From NCBI RefSeq assembly GCF_000227465.1, contig NC_016047.1, forward strand, positions 3,514,857 to 3,578,856: 64,000 nt of DNA, written 5' to 3'. The DNA is from Bacillus spizizenii TU-B-10 (GTDB lineage Bacteria > Bacillota > Bacilli > Bacillales > Bacillaceae). Shown here one piece after another: positions 51,651 through 59,024 of this stretch (its first letter is position 1; every line of letters starts with the position of its first letter). The notes beneath the pieces were generated by a model. The model was not told where the DNA came from. It saw nothing but the letters and a program-made list of their open reading frames with translations, and ran no database searches. A program made the position numbers and the translations under genes.

Positions 51651-52475
51651 TTAACGTAATAATTGAAGTACGTTTTGCGGCTGTTGGTTCGCTTGAGCAA
51701 GCATAGCTTGAGAAGCTTGAGAAAGAATGTTGTTCTTTGTGAACTCGCTCATTTCTTTAGCCATGTCAACGTCACGGATACGAGACTCAGCAGCTGTCAA
51801 GTTTTCACTAGATGCGCCTAAGTTGTTGATAGTGTGCTCTAGACGGTTTTGTACCGCACCGAGTTTAGCACGTTGTTTTGACACATTGTTGATTGCAGTA
51901 TCAATACTTTCAAGTTGAGTATCAAAAGGAGTAGTAGCAAAATCTTTTACATTAAGTGTGTCTACTCCTAAAGCATTTGCTGACATGCTATCAATGTTAA
52001 CTGTAAGCTGTTGGCCAGCATTTGCACCAATTTGGAAAGTGAAACCATCAGTTTCAGTTCCATCTAATAACTTTTTGCCGTTGAACTCAGTACGATTTGA
52101 AATGCCGTCAATTTCTTCAATAAGTGCATCCATTTCATCTTTAATTGCACCAAGATCTTCTGCTTGCTGTGTACCTGTGTTTCCTGCTTGAACTGTAAGT
52201 TCACGCATACGTTGAAGGATCGCATGAGTTTCAGTCAATGCACCCTCAGCTGTTTGGATAAGAGAGATTCCGTCTTGAGAGTTTTTAGAAGCCATTTCTA
52301 AACCTCTGATTTGTCCTCTCATTTTTTCAGAGATCGCAAGACCTGCTGCGTCATCTCCCGCTCGGTTGATACGAAGGCCTGAAGAAAGTTTCTCCATGTT
52401 CTTTTGTGCTGCACCGTTGTTTGAAGATAAACGGTTCAGTGTGTTAAGTGCTGCGATATTGTGGTTAATTCTCAT
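51651..52475 (-). CDS. yvzB: Full-length second flagellin (yvzB locus), Hag-like
   Basis: A 274-residue flagellin. Both polymerisation domains are intact: the N-terminal D0/D1 (MRINHNIAALNTLNRLSSNN, SGLRINRAGDDAAGLAISEK, RMRELTVQAGNTGTQ) and the C-terminal D1/D0 (VQNRLEHTINNLGASSENLT to QQPQNVLQLLR). The central variable part is short, so it is smaller than Hag (304 residues in strain 168, from memory). In 168 this locus, yvzB, is as I recall only a 3' remnant. The ATG at 52475 lies 10 bases after GGAGG; an upstream extension has no site. A sigma-D promoter and a structured leader precede it, so it looks functional. Main hag lies elsewhere in B. subtilis. Confidence 0.88.
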   Translation of the reverse strand: MRINHNIAALNTLNRLSSNNGAAQKNMEKLSSGLRINRAGDDAAGLAISEKMRGQIRGLEMASKNSQDGISLIQTAEGALTETHAILQRMRELTVQAGNTGTQQAEDLGAIKDEMDALIEEIDGISNRTEFNGKKLLDGTETDGFTFQIGANAGQQLTVNIDSMSANALGVDTLNVKDFATTPFDTQLESIDTAINNVSKQRAKLGAVQNRLEHTINNLGASSENLTAAESRIRDVDMAKEMSEFTKNNILSQASQAMLAQANQQPQNVLQLLR

Positions 52476-52485
52476 GTGTAAAATA

Positions 52486-52535
52486 CCTCCATGTGTATTT
52501 GTTTTTGAAATCAAAGACTTCCTTTTCTTTGATTT
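52486..52535 (-). promoter_or_regulatory. Flagellin leader hairpin with GGA loop next to Shine-Dalgarno; candidate CsrA sites
   Basis: A perfect 10-bp stem (AAATCAAAGA / TCTTTGATTT on the minus strand, 52535-52508) exposes loop AAAGGAAG. A second GGA lies in the Shine-Dalgarno ATGGAGGT at 52492-52485. In B. subtilis hag, CsrA binds a GGA-loop hairpin and a site over the Shine-Dalgarno. The arrangement is the same but the sequence differs. Confidence 0.55.
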
Positions 52536-52662
52536 CTGGCGTATGAGATCCCAGTAAAGCTTCTAACTTATGTAGATCCGGTTATTGATTAAGGATAGAT
52601 TCAAATCCCTTAATAGGACTTTTTTGCTTAATATGGAAAACATCATCCGCCTTTCAATTCAT

Positions 52663-52689
52663 TTATCGGTAGCACTTTGTAAATGTTTA
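52663..52689 (-). promoter_or_regulatory. Sigma-D (flagellar) promoter of the second flagellin gene
   Basis: CTAAA with TAAA at 52689-52686, 15 bp, then ACCGATAA (52670-52663), compared with TAAA-N15-GCCGATAT: six of eight -10 bases match. The implied leader is about 180 nt. The rest of the 352-base gap to uvrA holds the uvrA terminator. Confidence 0.72.
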
Positions 52690-52757
52690 GGCATTTTCCC
52701 AAAGAAATTTTCCCCATTTTAAAAAGACTATTCTAAACTATCACACAAAAACCCTAA

Positions 52758-52804
52758 AGAAAAAGCTTGCCTGCTAAGCCCGAGGATGGACTTGCTGACA
52801 AGCT
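52758..52804 (-). terminator. Terminator of uvrBA
   Basis: A long imperfect stem from AGCTTGTCAGCAAGTCC to GGGCTTAGCAGGCAAGCT, followed by TTTTCTTT on the minus strand, 24 bases past the uvrA stop. It resembles the flagellin terminator in sequence. Confidence 0.8.
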
Positions 52805-52827
52805 GAATTCCCTCTGAAAAGAGGATT

Positions 52828-55701
52828 TTAAGATGTTGCCGTTTCTTTCGCTTCCAAGAGCGATGTCATGCGTTTTTTGTCACGCTCCATAACAGGCTTC
52901 AAATAACGGCCTGTATACGATTCTTCCACTTCAGTGATTTCCTCAGGCGTTCCTGACGCGACAATGGTTCCGCCTCCGGCTCCGCCTTCTGGCCCCAGAT
53001 CGACAATGTAATCCGCCGTCTTAATGATATCAAGATTGTGCTCAATGACGAGTACTGTATCTCCATTGTCAACCAAACGCTGAAGCACGACAAGGAGTCT
53101 GGCGATGTCGTCGACGTGCAAACCTGTCGTCGGCTCGTCTAAAATGTAGAGCGTACGCCCAGTTGAGCGTTTGTGCAGCTCTGATGCAAGCTTCACACGC
53201 TGCGCTTCTCCGCCCGACAAGGTTGTCGCTGGCTGACCGAGCGTAATATAACCTAAGCCAACATCAAAAAGAGTTTGGAGCTTACGCTTGATTTTCGGGA
53301 TATTTTCAAAGAAAGAAAGAGCATCTTCAACCGTCATATCAAGCACATCAGAGATGCTTTTTCCTTTGTACGTCACTTCAAGCGTTTCACGGTTATAGCG
53401 TTTGCCGTGGCACACCTCGCACGGAACATACACGTCAGGAAGGAAGTGCATTTCAATTTTAATAATCCCGTCTCCGCGGCAGGCTTCACAGCGCCCGCCC
53501 TTCACGTTAAAGCTGAAGCGGCCTTTTTTATAACCGCGGACCTTCGCTTCATTTGTCTGCGCGAATACATCTCGAATGTCATCAAACACACCGGTGTATG
53601 TCGCAGGGTTGGATCTCGGCGTTCTTCCAATTGGCGCCTGATCAATATCAATGACTTTGTCTAAATGATCCAAACCTTTAATCTCTTTATGGCTGCCGGG
53701 CTTCGCCTTCGCTTTATGAAGCTTTTGCGCCAGCGCCTTATGCAAAATTTCATTGACGAGAGTACTCTTTCCTGAGCCGGAAACCCCTGTAACCGCTGTG
53801 AACGTTCCAAGCGGGAACTTGGCATTCACTTTTTTCAGGTTGTTTTCTGCAGCGCCTTTAATTTCAATGTAACGGCCGTCCGGCTTTCTTCTTTCAGGAG
53901 GCAATGGGATGAACTTTTTCCCTGATAAATAGCTGCCCGTTAATGAATTTGGATCTTCCATCACTTCTTCCGGCGTACCCGCAGCCATCACCTGACCGCC
54001 GTGAATGCCGGCACCAGGTCCAATATCTATTAAATAATCGGCTGCCATCATCGTGTCCTCATCGTGTTCGACAACAATCAGCGTGTTCCCAAGGTCTCTC
54101 ATATTTTTCAGAGCGCTGATCAAGCGGTCGTTATCACGCTGATGCAGGCCGATAGACGGTTCATCTAAAATATAAAGCACACCGGATAAGCGCGAGCCGA
54201 TTTGCGTTGCCAGCCTGATGCGCTGCGCCTCTCCCCCGGACAATGTTCCCGCTGCCCTGCTCAATGTCAGGTAATCAAGGCCGACTTTGTCCAGAAAGCT
54301 TAAACGCTCCACAATTTCACGCAAGATCAAATTGGCAATCTGCATATCCTTCTCAGAAAGGGTAAGACCTTTGAAGAAAGCAAGTGCGTCGGCTACAGAC
54401 TGCTCGGTAATTTTTCCGATGTGGCGGCCGTCAATCAGTACGGCAAGCGCCTCTTTCTTTAACCGATAGCCTTTGCATGTCGGACAAGACTTCTGAGACA
54501 TATACTGCTCCATTTGCTCACGGATGAAATCAGAGCCTGTCTCCTTATACCGTCTTTCAATATTGCGCAATACGCCTTCAAATTGAATTTCGCCTTCACG
54601 GATTTGCCCAAAATCATTTTCGTAACGGAAATAAATCAGGTCGTCTCCGCTGCCGTACAGCACTTTATCCAGCTGATGCTGCGGCAGATCTTTTACTGGC
54701 ACGTCCATATCAATCCCATAATGGGTGCAGACCGCCTCAAGAAGCTGCGGATAATACTGTGAACTGATCGGTGTCCAAGGGGCGACCGCATTCTCCTTTA
54801 ATGACAAATCTTGATTGGGGATGACGAGATCCGCATCCACTTCAAGCTTCATTCCGAGACCGTCACATGTCGGACACGCTCCGAACGGGCTATTGAACGA
54901 AAACAGCCGCGGCTCAAGCTCACCGATTGAAAAACCACAGTGCGGGCAGGCATGATGCTCACTAAACATCAGCTCTTCCTCACCGATGACATCAATCATG
55001 ACCCGCCCTTCACCTAAACGAAGCGCCGTTTCCAATGAATCTGACAGACGGGCCGCCACACCTTCTTTCACCACAATCCGGTCAATGACAACCTCAATCG
55101 AATGCTTTTTATTCTTTTCTAATTCAATATCATCAGAAAGCTCAGCCATTTCGCCGTCAATTCTGACTCTGACATAACCTTGTTTTCTGATCTGGTCAAG
55201 GACTTTGACATGGGCGCCTTTACGGCCCGATACGATCGGGGCCAGCACCTGAAGCTTCGTCCGTTCCGGGTATTCCAGAATTCTGTCGACCATTTGCTCG
55301 ATGGTCTGCGATGTAATCTCAATTCCGTGCTCCGGACAATGAGGCTTCCCTACTCTCGCATACAAAAGACGCAGATAATCATAAATTTCAGTTACCGTAC
55401 CGACAGTAGACCTCGGATTGCGGCTCGTGGTTTTCTGGTCGATGCTGATGGCGGGAGACAGCCCCTCAATCGCATCGACATCCGGCTTATCCATCTGTCC
55501 TAAAAACTGGCGGGCATAGGCAGACAATGACTCGACATACCGTCTCTGCCCTTCTGCATATATGGTATCAAAGGCAAGGGAGGATTTCCCTGATCCGGAC
55601 AAACCAGTAACAACGACAAGCTGATCTCTTGGAATCGTTACATCGATATTTTTCAGGTTATGCGCCCGGGCTCCCTTCACCTCTATCCGATCCATAGCCA
55701 T
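52828..55701 (-). CDS. uvrA: UvrA, excinuclease ABC subunit A
   Basis: A 957-residue DNA-damage sensor with two ABC ATPase modules. Walker A motifs are GLSGSGKSS (about 34) and GVSGSGKST (about 640); signatures [12 protein letters not shown] and [12 protein letters not shown]; Walker [14 protein letters not shown] and [13 protein letters not shown]. Zinc-binding cysteines are in CPHCGF...CPTC, CPTC near residue 410 and CEACRGDG...CEVC. It loads UvrB on damaged DNA. It starts 7 bases after the uvrB stop and is SOS-controlled through the uvrB promoter. Confidence 0.98.
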   Translation of the reverse strand: MAMDRIEVKGARAHNLKNIDVTIPRDQLVVVTGLSGSGKSSLAFDTIYAEGQRRYVESLSAYARQFLGQMDKPDVDAIEGLSPAISIDQKTTSRNPRSTVGTVTEIYDYLRLLYARVGKPHCPEHGIEITSQTIEQMVDRILEYPERTKLQVLAPIVSGRKGAHVKVLDQIRKQGYVRVRIDGEMAELSDDIELEKNKKHSIEVVIDRIVVKEGVAARLSDSLETALRLGEGRVMIDVIGEEELMFSEHHACPHCGFSIGELEPRLFSFNSPFGACPTCDGLGMKLEVDADLVIPNQDLSLKENAVAPWTPISSQYYPQLLEAVCTHYGIDMDVPVKDLPQHQLDKVLYGSGDDLIYFRYENDFGQIREGEIQFEGVLRNIERRYKETGSDFIREQMEQYMSQKSCPTCKGYRLKKEALAVLIDGRHIGKITEQSVADALAFFKGLTLSEKDMQIANLILREIVERLSFLDKVGLDYLTLSRAAGTLSGGEAQRIRLATQIGSRLSGVLYILDEPSIGLHQRDNDRLISALKNMRDLGNTLIVVEHDEDTMMAADYLIDIGPGAGIHGGQVMAAGTPEEVMEDPNSLTGSYLSGKKFIPLPPERRKPDGRYIEIKGAAENNLKKVNAKFPLGTFTAVTGVSGSGKSTLVNEILHKALAQKLHKAKAKPGSHKEIKGLDHLDKVIDIDQAPIGRTPRSNPATYTGVFDDIRDVFAQTNEAKVRGYKKGRFSFNVKGGRCEACRGDGIIKIEMHFLPDVYVPCEVCHGKRYNRETLEVTYKGKSISDVLDMTVEDALSFFENIPKIKRKLQTLFDVGLGYITLGQPATTLSGGEAQRVKLASELHKRSTGRTLYILDEPTTGLHVDDIARLLVVLQRLVDNGDTVLVIEHNLDIIKTADYIVDLGPEGGAGGGTIVASGTPEEITEVEESYTGRYLKPVMERDKKRMTSLLEAKETATS

Positions 55702-55708
55702 TTGTTCA

Positions 55709-57694
55709 TCATCCTTCCGCTTTTAGCTCTAAAAGTAAATCGCGAAGCTCCGCGGCTCTTTCAAAATCAAGCGCCTTGGCTGCTTCCTTCATTTCGTGCT
55801 CCATCTGTTCAACGACTTTCTGGCGTTCTTTCTTCGTCATTTTCGACAGCTTCGGCGCGGCTTTTGTTTTGTATTCCGCTTTATCCTCAGCTGCTACTGT
55901 GGCACGAATGACATCGCGAATCTCTTTATTTATCGTTTTTGGCGTAATGCCGTGCTCTTCGTTAAACCGCTCCTGCTGCTCGCGGCGGCGTTTTGTTTCA
56001 TTAATCGCAATTTCCATAGACTTCGTCATTTTATCTGCGTACATAATGACGCGGCCTTCTGAGTTTCTTGCTGCCCGTCCGATGGTCTGGATCAGCGAAC
56101 GCTCAGAACGAAGGAAGCCTTCCTTATCCGCATCCAAAATCGCAACGAGAGATACTTCAGGAATGTCGAGCCCTTCCCTCAGCAGGTTGATGCCGATAAG
56201 CACATCATGCTTGCCGAGACGCAGATCACGGATAATTTCAATCCGTTCAAGCGTCTTAATCTCTGAATGCAGATAGTTTACTTTAATGCCGATTTCCTTT
56301 AAATAATCGGTCAGGTCTTCTGACATTTTTTTCGTCAGGGTTGTCACGAGCACCCGTTCATTCCGCTCAATCCTTGCTTGAATTTCACCGATCAAATCAT
56401 CAATCTGGCCTTCAATCGGACGCACATCAATCAGCGGGTCAAGAAGCCCTGTCGGACGGATGATCTGCTCGACCATTTCATCCGTGTGCTCAATCTCATA
56501 CGGCCCTGGCGTTGCTGATACATACACGATATTGTGCATATGCTTTTCAAACTCTTCAAAACGGAGCGGACGGTTATCAAGCGCTGACGGAAGCCGAAAA
56601 CCGTGATCCACGAGTACCTGTTTCCGCGCCTGGTCTCCGTTAAACATGCCGCGCACCTGAGGAATTGTCACATGCGACTCATCCACCACGATCATAAAAT
56701 CGTCAGGAAAATAATCAAGAAGCGTATACGGTGTTGAACCCGGAGGCCGAAGCGTCAAATGTCTTGAATAGTTTTCAATGCCGGAGCAGAAACCCATTTC
56801 CCGCATCATTTCAAGATCATATCTTGTCCGCTGCTCTAAACGCTGCGCTTCAAGCAGCTTGCCGTTTTCATGCATGACCTTCAGCTGCTCCTCAAGCTCT
56901 TTCTCGATATTTTGAATCGCTTTCTCCATTTTCTCGGCCCGCGTTACGAAGTGGGATGCCGGGAAAATCGCGACATGATCACGGTCGCCGAGAATTTCTC
57001 CTGTCAAGGCATCCACTTCTCGGATCCGCTCGATTTCATCTCCGAAAAACTCGACTCTGATACAGTGTTCATCACGGGATGCCGGGAAGATTTCCACTAC
57101 ATCTCCGCGCACACGAAATGTACCGCGCTGAAAGTCGATATCGTTGCGGGCATATTGGATGTCTACAAGCTTTCTGAGCAGCTCGTTGCGCTCAATTTCC
57201 ATTTCAGACCGCAGTGACACGACCATTTCCCGGTATTCTTCAGGCGAACCGAGACCATATATACAAGACACACTCGCAATAATAATGACATCTCTCCGCT
57301 CAAACAGAGACGATGTTGCGGAGTGTCTTAATTTATCTATTTCATCATTAATACTTGCGTCTTTCTCTATAAACGTATCCGTTTGAGGCACATACGCCTC
57401 CGGCTGATAATAATCATAGTAGCTGACAAAATACTCGACAGCGTTGTTCGGAAAAAATTCCTTGAACTCACTGTAAAGCTGTCCGGCGAGGGTTTTGTTA
57501 TGGGCAATGACAAGCGTCGGCTTATTGACTTCTTTAATCAAATTGGACACCGTAAATGTTTTGCCCGTTCCTGTCGCCCCCAGCAGAGTCTGATGCTTCT
57601 TGCCCTCCTGAATTCCTTTTACAAGTTTTTCAATGGCTTTCGGCTGATCTCCCTGGGGCTGATATTTCGAGACTAACTCAAAGCGATCTTTCAC
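55709..57694 (-). CDS. uvrB: UvrB, excinuclease ABC subunit B
   Basis: A 661-residue helicase-like repair protein. Walker A is [12 protein letters not shown] (about 39-50). The damage-probing beta-hairpin is [20 protein letters not shown] (about 90-110). Helicase motifs include [18 protein letters not shown] and [17 protein letters not shown]-terminal UVR motif ([20 protein letters not shown]) binds UvrC/UvrA. The start is GTG after GGAGG. First gene of uvrBA behind a perfect LexA box. Confidence 0.98.
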   Translation of the reverse strand: MKDRFELVSKYQPQGDQPKAIEKLVKGIQEGKKHQTLLGATGTGKTFTVSNLIKEVNKPTLVIAHNKTLAGQLYSEFKEFFPNNAVEYFVSYYDYYQPEAYVPQTDTFIEKDASINDEIDKLRHSATSSLFERRDVIIIASVSCIYGLGSPEEYREMVVSLRSEMEIERNELLRKLVDIQYARNDIDFQRGTFRVRGDVVEIFPASRDEHCIRVEFFGDEIERIREVDALTGEILGDRDHVAIFPASHFVTRAEKMEKAIQNIEKELEEQLKVMHENGKLLEAQRLEQRTRYDLEMMREMGFCSGIENYSRHLTLRPPGSTPYTLLDYFPDDFMIVVDESHVTIPQVRGMFNGDQARKQVLVDHGFRLPSALDNRPLRFEEFEKHMHNIVYVSATPGPYEIEHTDEMVEQIIRPTGLLDPLIDVRPIEGQIDDLIGEIQARIERNERVLVTTLTKKMSEDLTDYLKEIGIKVNYLHSEIKTLERIEIIRDLRLGKHDVLIGINLLREGLDIPEVSLVAILDADKEGFLRSERSLIQTIGRAARNSEGRVIMYADKMTKSMEIAINETKRRREQQERFNEEHGITPKTINKEIRDVIRATVAAEDKAEYKTKAAPKLSKMTKKERQKVVEQMEHEMKEAAKALDFERAAELRDLLLELKAEG

Positions 57695-57772
57695 AAAATA
57701 AGCCTCCGTTTCTTTAACGAAATCTTCCTATAGATATAGTAACACAATGGAATGCAAAATCACTAAAAATAC

Positions 57773-57786
57773 GAACTAAAGTTCGG
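57773..57786. promoter_or_regulatory. LexA (DinR) box controlling uvrBA
   Basis: CGAAC-TAAA-GTTCG is a perfect match to the B. subtilis SOS box CGAAC-N4-GTTCG, 79 bases before the uvrB start codon. Confidence 0.92.
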
Positions 57787-57817
57787 TGGTTTTTTATTTC
57801 CAGCTGTTTTCGTGTAT

Positions 57818-57849
57818 AAAAAACCTGCTTTTAAAACGTAAAAGCAGGA
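57818..57849 (-). terminator. Terminator of csbA
   Basis: A 10-bp stem (CCTGCTTTTA / TAAAAGCAGG) with a 5-nt loop and a T6 tail on the minus strand, between csbA and the uvrB promoter. Confidence 0.85.
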
Positions 57850-57878
57850 ATTCAGTCTTTATATTCATTATGTCCGAT

Positions 57879-58109
57879 TTATTCTTCTTTTTTCTCAGCA
57901 GCTTTTTTGGCCATATACAGCCCGCCAGCCACAAGAGACACAACATCCAATCCTACAATAAAATACGTTTCTGTATAGCCTTTTAAATAAGAGGCAAACA
58001 GCAATGCAGCTGTTAGAGCGATCGCCACATAATGATTAAAGGTGACTCTTGTAAAAAGAACAACGAGCATAAAAGGGAAAAACAATGCAAAAACGGCTTT
58101 TGTAATCAA
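57879..58109 (-). CDS. csbA: CsbA, sigma-B-controlled small membrane protein
   Basis: A 76-residue protein with three hydrophobic segments (AVFALFFPFMLVVLFTRV, VAIALTAALLFASYLKG, YFIVGLDVVSLVAGGLY) and a charged tail AAEKKEE. Two tandem TTG codons are available; 58109 has the better spacing, seven bases after AGGAGG. Known as a general-stress gene in B. subtilis; the molecular role is unknown. Confidence 0.9.
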   Translation of the reverse strand: MITKAVFALFFPFMLVVLFTRVTFNHYVAIALTAALLFASYLKGYTETYFIVGLDVVSLVAGGLYMAKKAAEKKEE

Positions 58110-58201
58110 CAAAAACCCTCCTCAGGGATTCTTCATCTGATCTGATTATAGTAAAAAATGAAGAATCGGACAATCGTGCAATCGTTCCCTCTTTCTACAC
58201 C

Positions 58202-58229
58202 ATACCCTTTTTCAGCCAAAATCAATCAC
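58202..58229 (-). promoter_or_regulatory. Probable sigma-B promoter of csbA
   Basis: GGGTAT at 58207-58202 on the minus strand matches the sigma-B -10. The -35 region (around TGATTG, 15 bp upstream) is a poor match to GTTTAA. Known sigma-B control of csbA supports the call. Confidence 0.55.
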
Positions 58230-58302
58230 TATATTTGCGCTTTGGTCCCGGTCAATAGAAACATCAATAGATCAAACAATGATAAATAATAGAATGGAAT
58301 GA

Positions 58303-58331
58303 TTCACAAGATAAACAAGCAGAGTTATATA
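58303..58331 (+). promoter_or_regulatory. Possible sigma-A promoter for the broken secreted-protein gene
   Basis: TTCACA (58303-58308), 17 bp, TATATA (58326-58331), about 55 bases before the start codon at 58387. Confidence 0.4.
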
Positions 58332-58386
58332 GTATGGTTGTAGATCTGGCCAGTTCAACAAAAAAATGGACAGGGAGTGGACAAAT

Positions 58387-58721
58387 ATGAAGTTCAAGTT
58401 CGTTACATATGTTTCAACAGCAGCTGTACTCCCCGGTCTCCTTATAGCATCACAACCCGCTTTTGCAATCACAAATCTAGCTGATGATAAAAGTTCAGCC
58501 CTCGAAGTTCTTCCCGATAATCATTATAGATGGAAGCTCCAGACGGCTGCCGATGAAGAATGGTTCCTTTGGACAATTGTTATCCAAACTGAAGATCATG
58601 GCCAAGGAGGAACTTACTCTCGATTAAGAAGTCCGGAGAACGTGTGTATATGAGGCTGAAATCCCATGATGGCGACTACAGCACAATAAGCAACTATGAT
58701 TTCACTTATTCCATAAAGTAA
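58387..58721 (+). pseudogene. Small secreted protein gene disrupted by a frameshift; family not recognised
   Basis: An ATG at 58387 with GGGAGTG 7 bases upstream begins a protein with a clear Sec signal: MKFKF, a hydrophobic core, and cleavage after AFA near residue 27. The first frame reads through GGTYSRLRS and stops at 58653. The next frame has no stop from 58593 to its end at 58721 and encodes a coherent ending, GERVYMRLKSHDGDYSTISN then YDFTYSIK. Loss of one base between about 58621 and 58645 would explain this and restore about 111 residues. A strong terminator follows. I do not recognise the family; secreted small proteins of this size include bacteriocins and surface proteins, but nothing decides between these. 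Confidence 0.6.
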
Positions 58722-58743
58722 GAACATATATGAATTTACATGA

Positions 58744-58776
58744 GTGCCGCTGTTCCAATCAGCGGCACTTTTTTTA
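58744..58776 (+). terminator. Terminator after the broken secreted-protein gene
   Basis: A 9-bp GC-rich stem (GTGCCGCTG / CAGCGGCAC) with a 7-nt loop, followed by T7 on the plus strand, 22 bases past the restored stop codon. Between it and yvkC lies only the yvkC promoter/operator. Confidence 0.9.
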
Positions 58777-58901
58777 TTAAAGCATGCCCGCCGCCAGATT
58801 CCGAGAATATAAGAAAAATAGGCATACAGCACCAGCCTGGCCCCATTTTTCATGATAATCTAACTAACTTAACTATTCATTTTATTTAGGGCTTTCTGCG
58901 T

Positions 58902-58954
58902 TTGACAGCATTTTCCTGAAAACCTACAATTGAATGATAGTGTCTACTATCATT
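58902..58954 (+). promoter_or_regulatory. Consensus sigma-A promoter with overlapping operator palindrome, yvkCBA
   Basis: TTGACA (58902-58907), exactly 17 bp, TACAAT (58925-58930). From 58933 to 58954 runs a perfect inverted repeat AATGATAGT-GTCT-ACTATCATT, spanning the expected start point near 58937. This is the classical place for a repressor, presumably the TetR-type YvkB encoded in the same operon. Read as RNA it could also be a weak attenuator, since Ts follow. Confidence 0.72.
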
Positions 58955-59024
58955 TTTTAAACACAGGCTCCGTCATAAAAAGACTAGAGAGAAAAACAAA
59001 ATGAAGGAAAGAGGGGTTTCAAAT

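Noticed and set aside
52808-52828. Small hairpin CCTCT-GAAA-AGAGG followed by ATTTT next to the uvrA stop
   Set aside because: Too short a stem and no real T-run; the stronger terminator at 52758-52804 explains uvrA ending.
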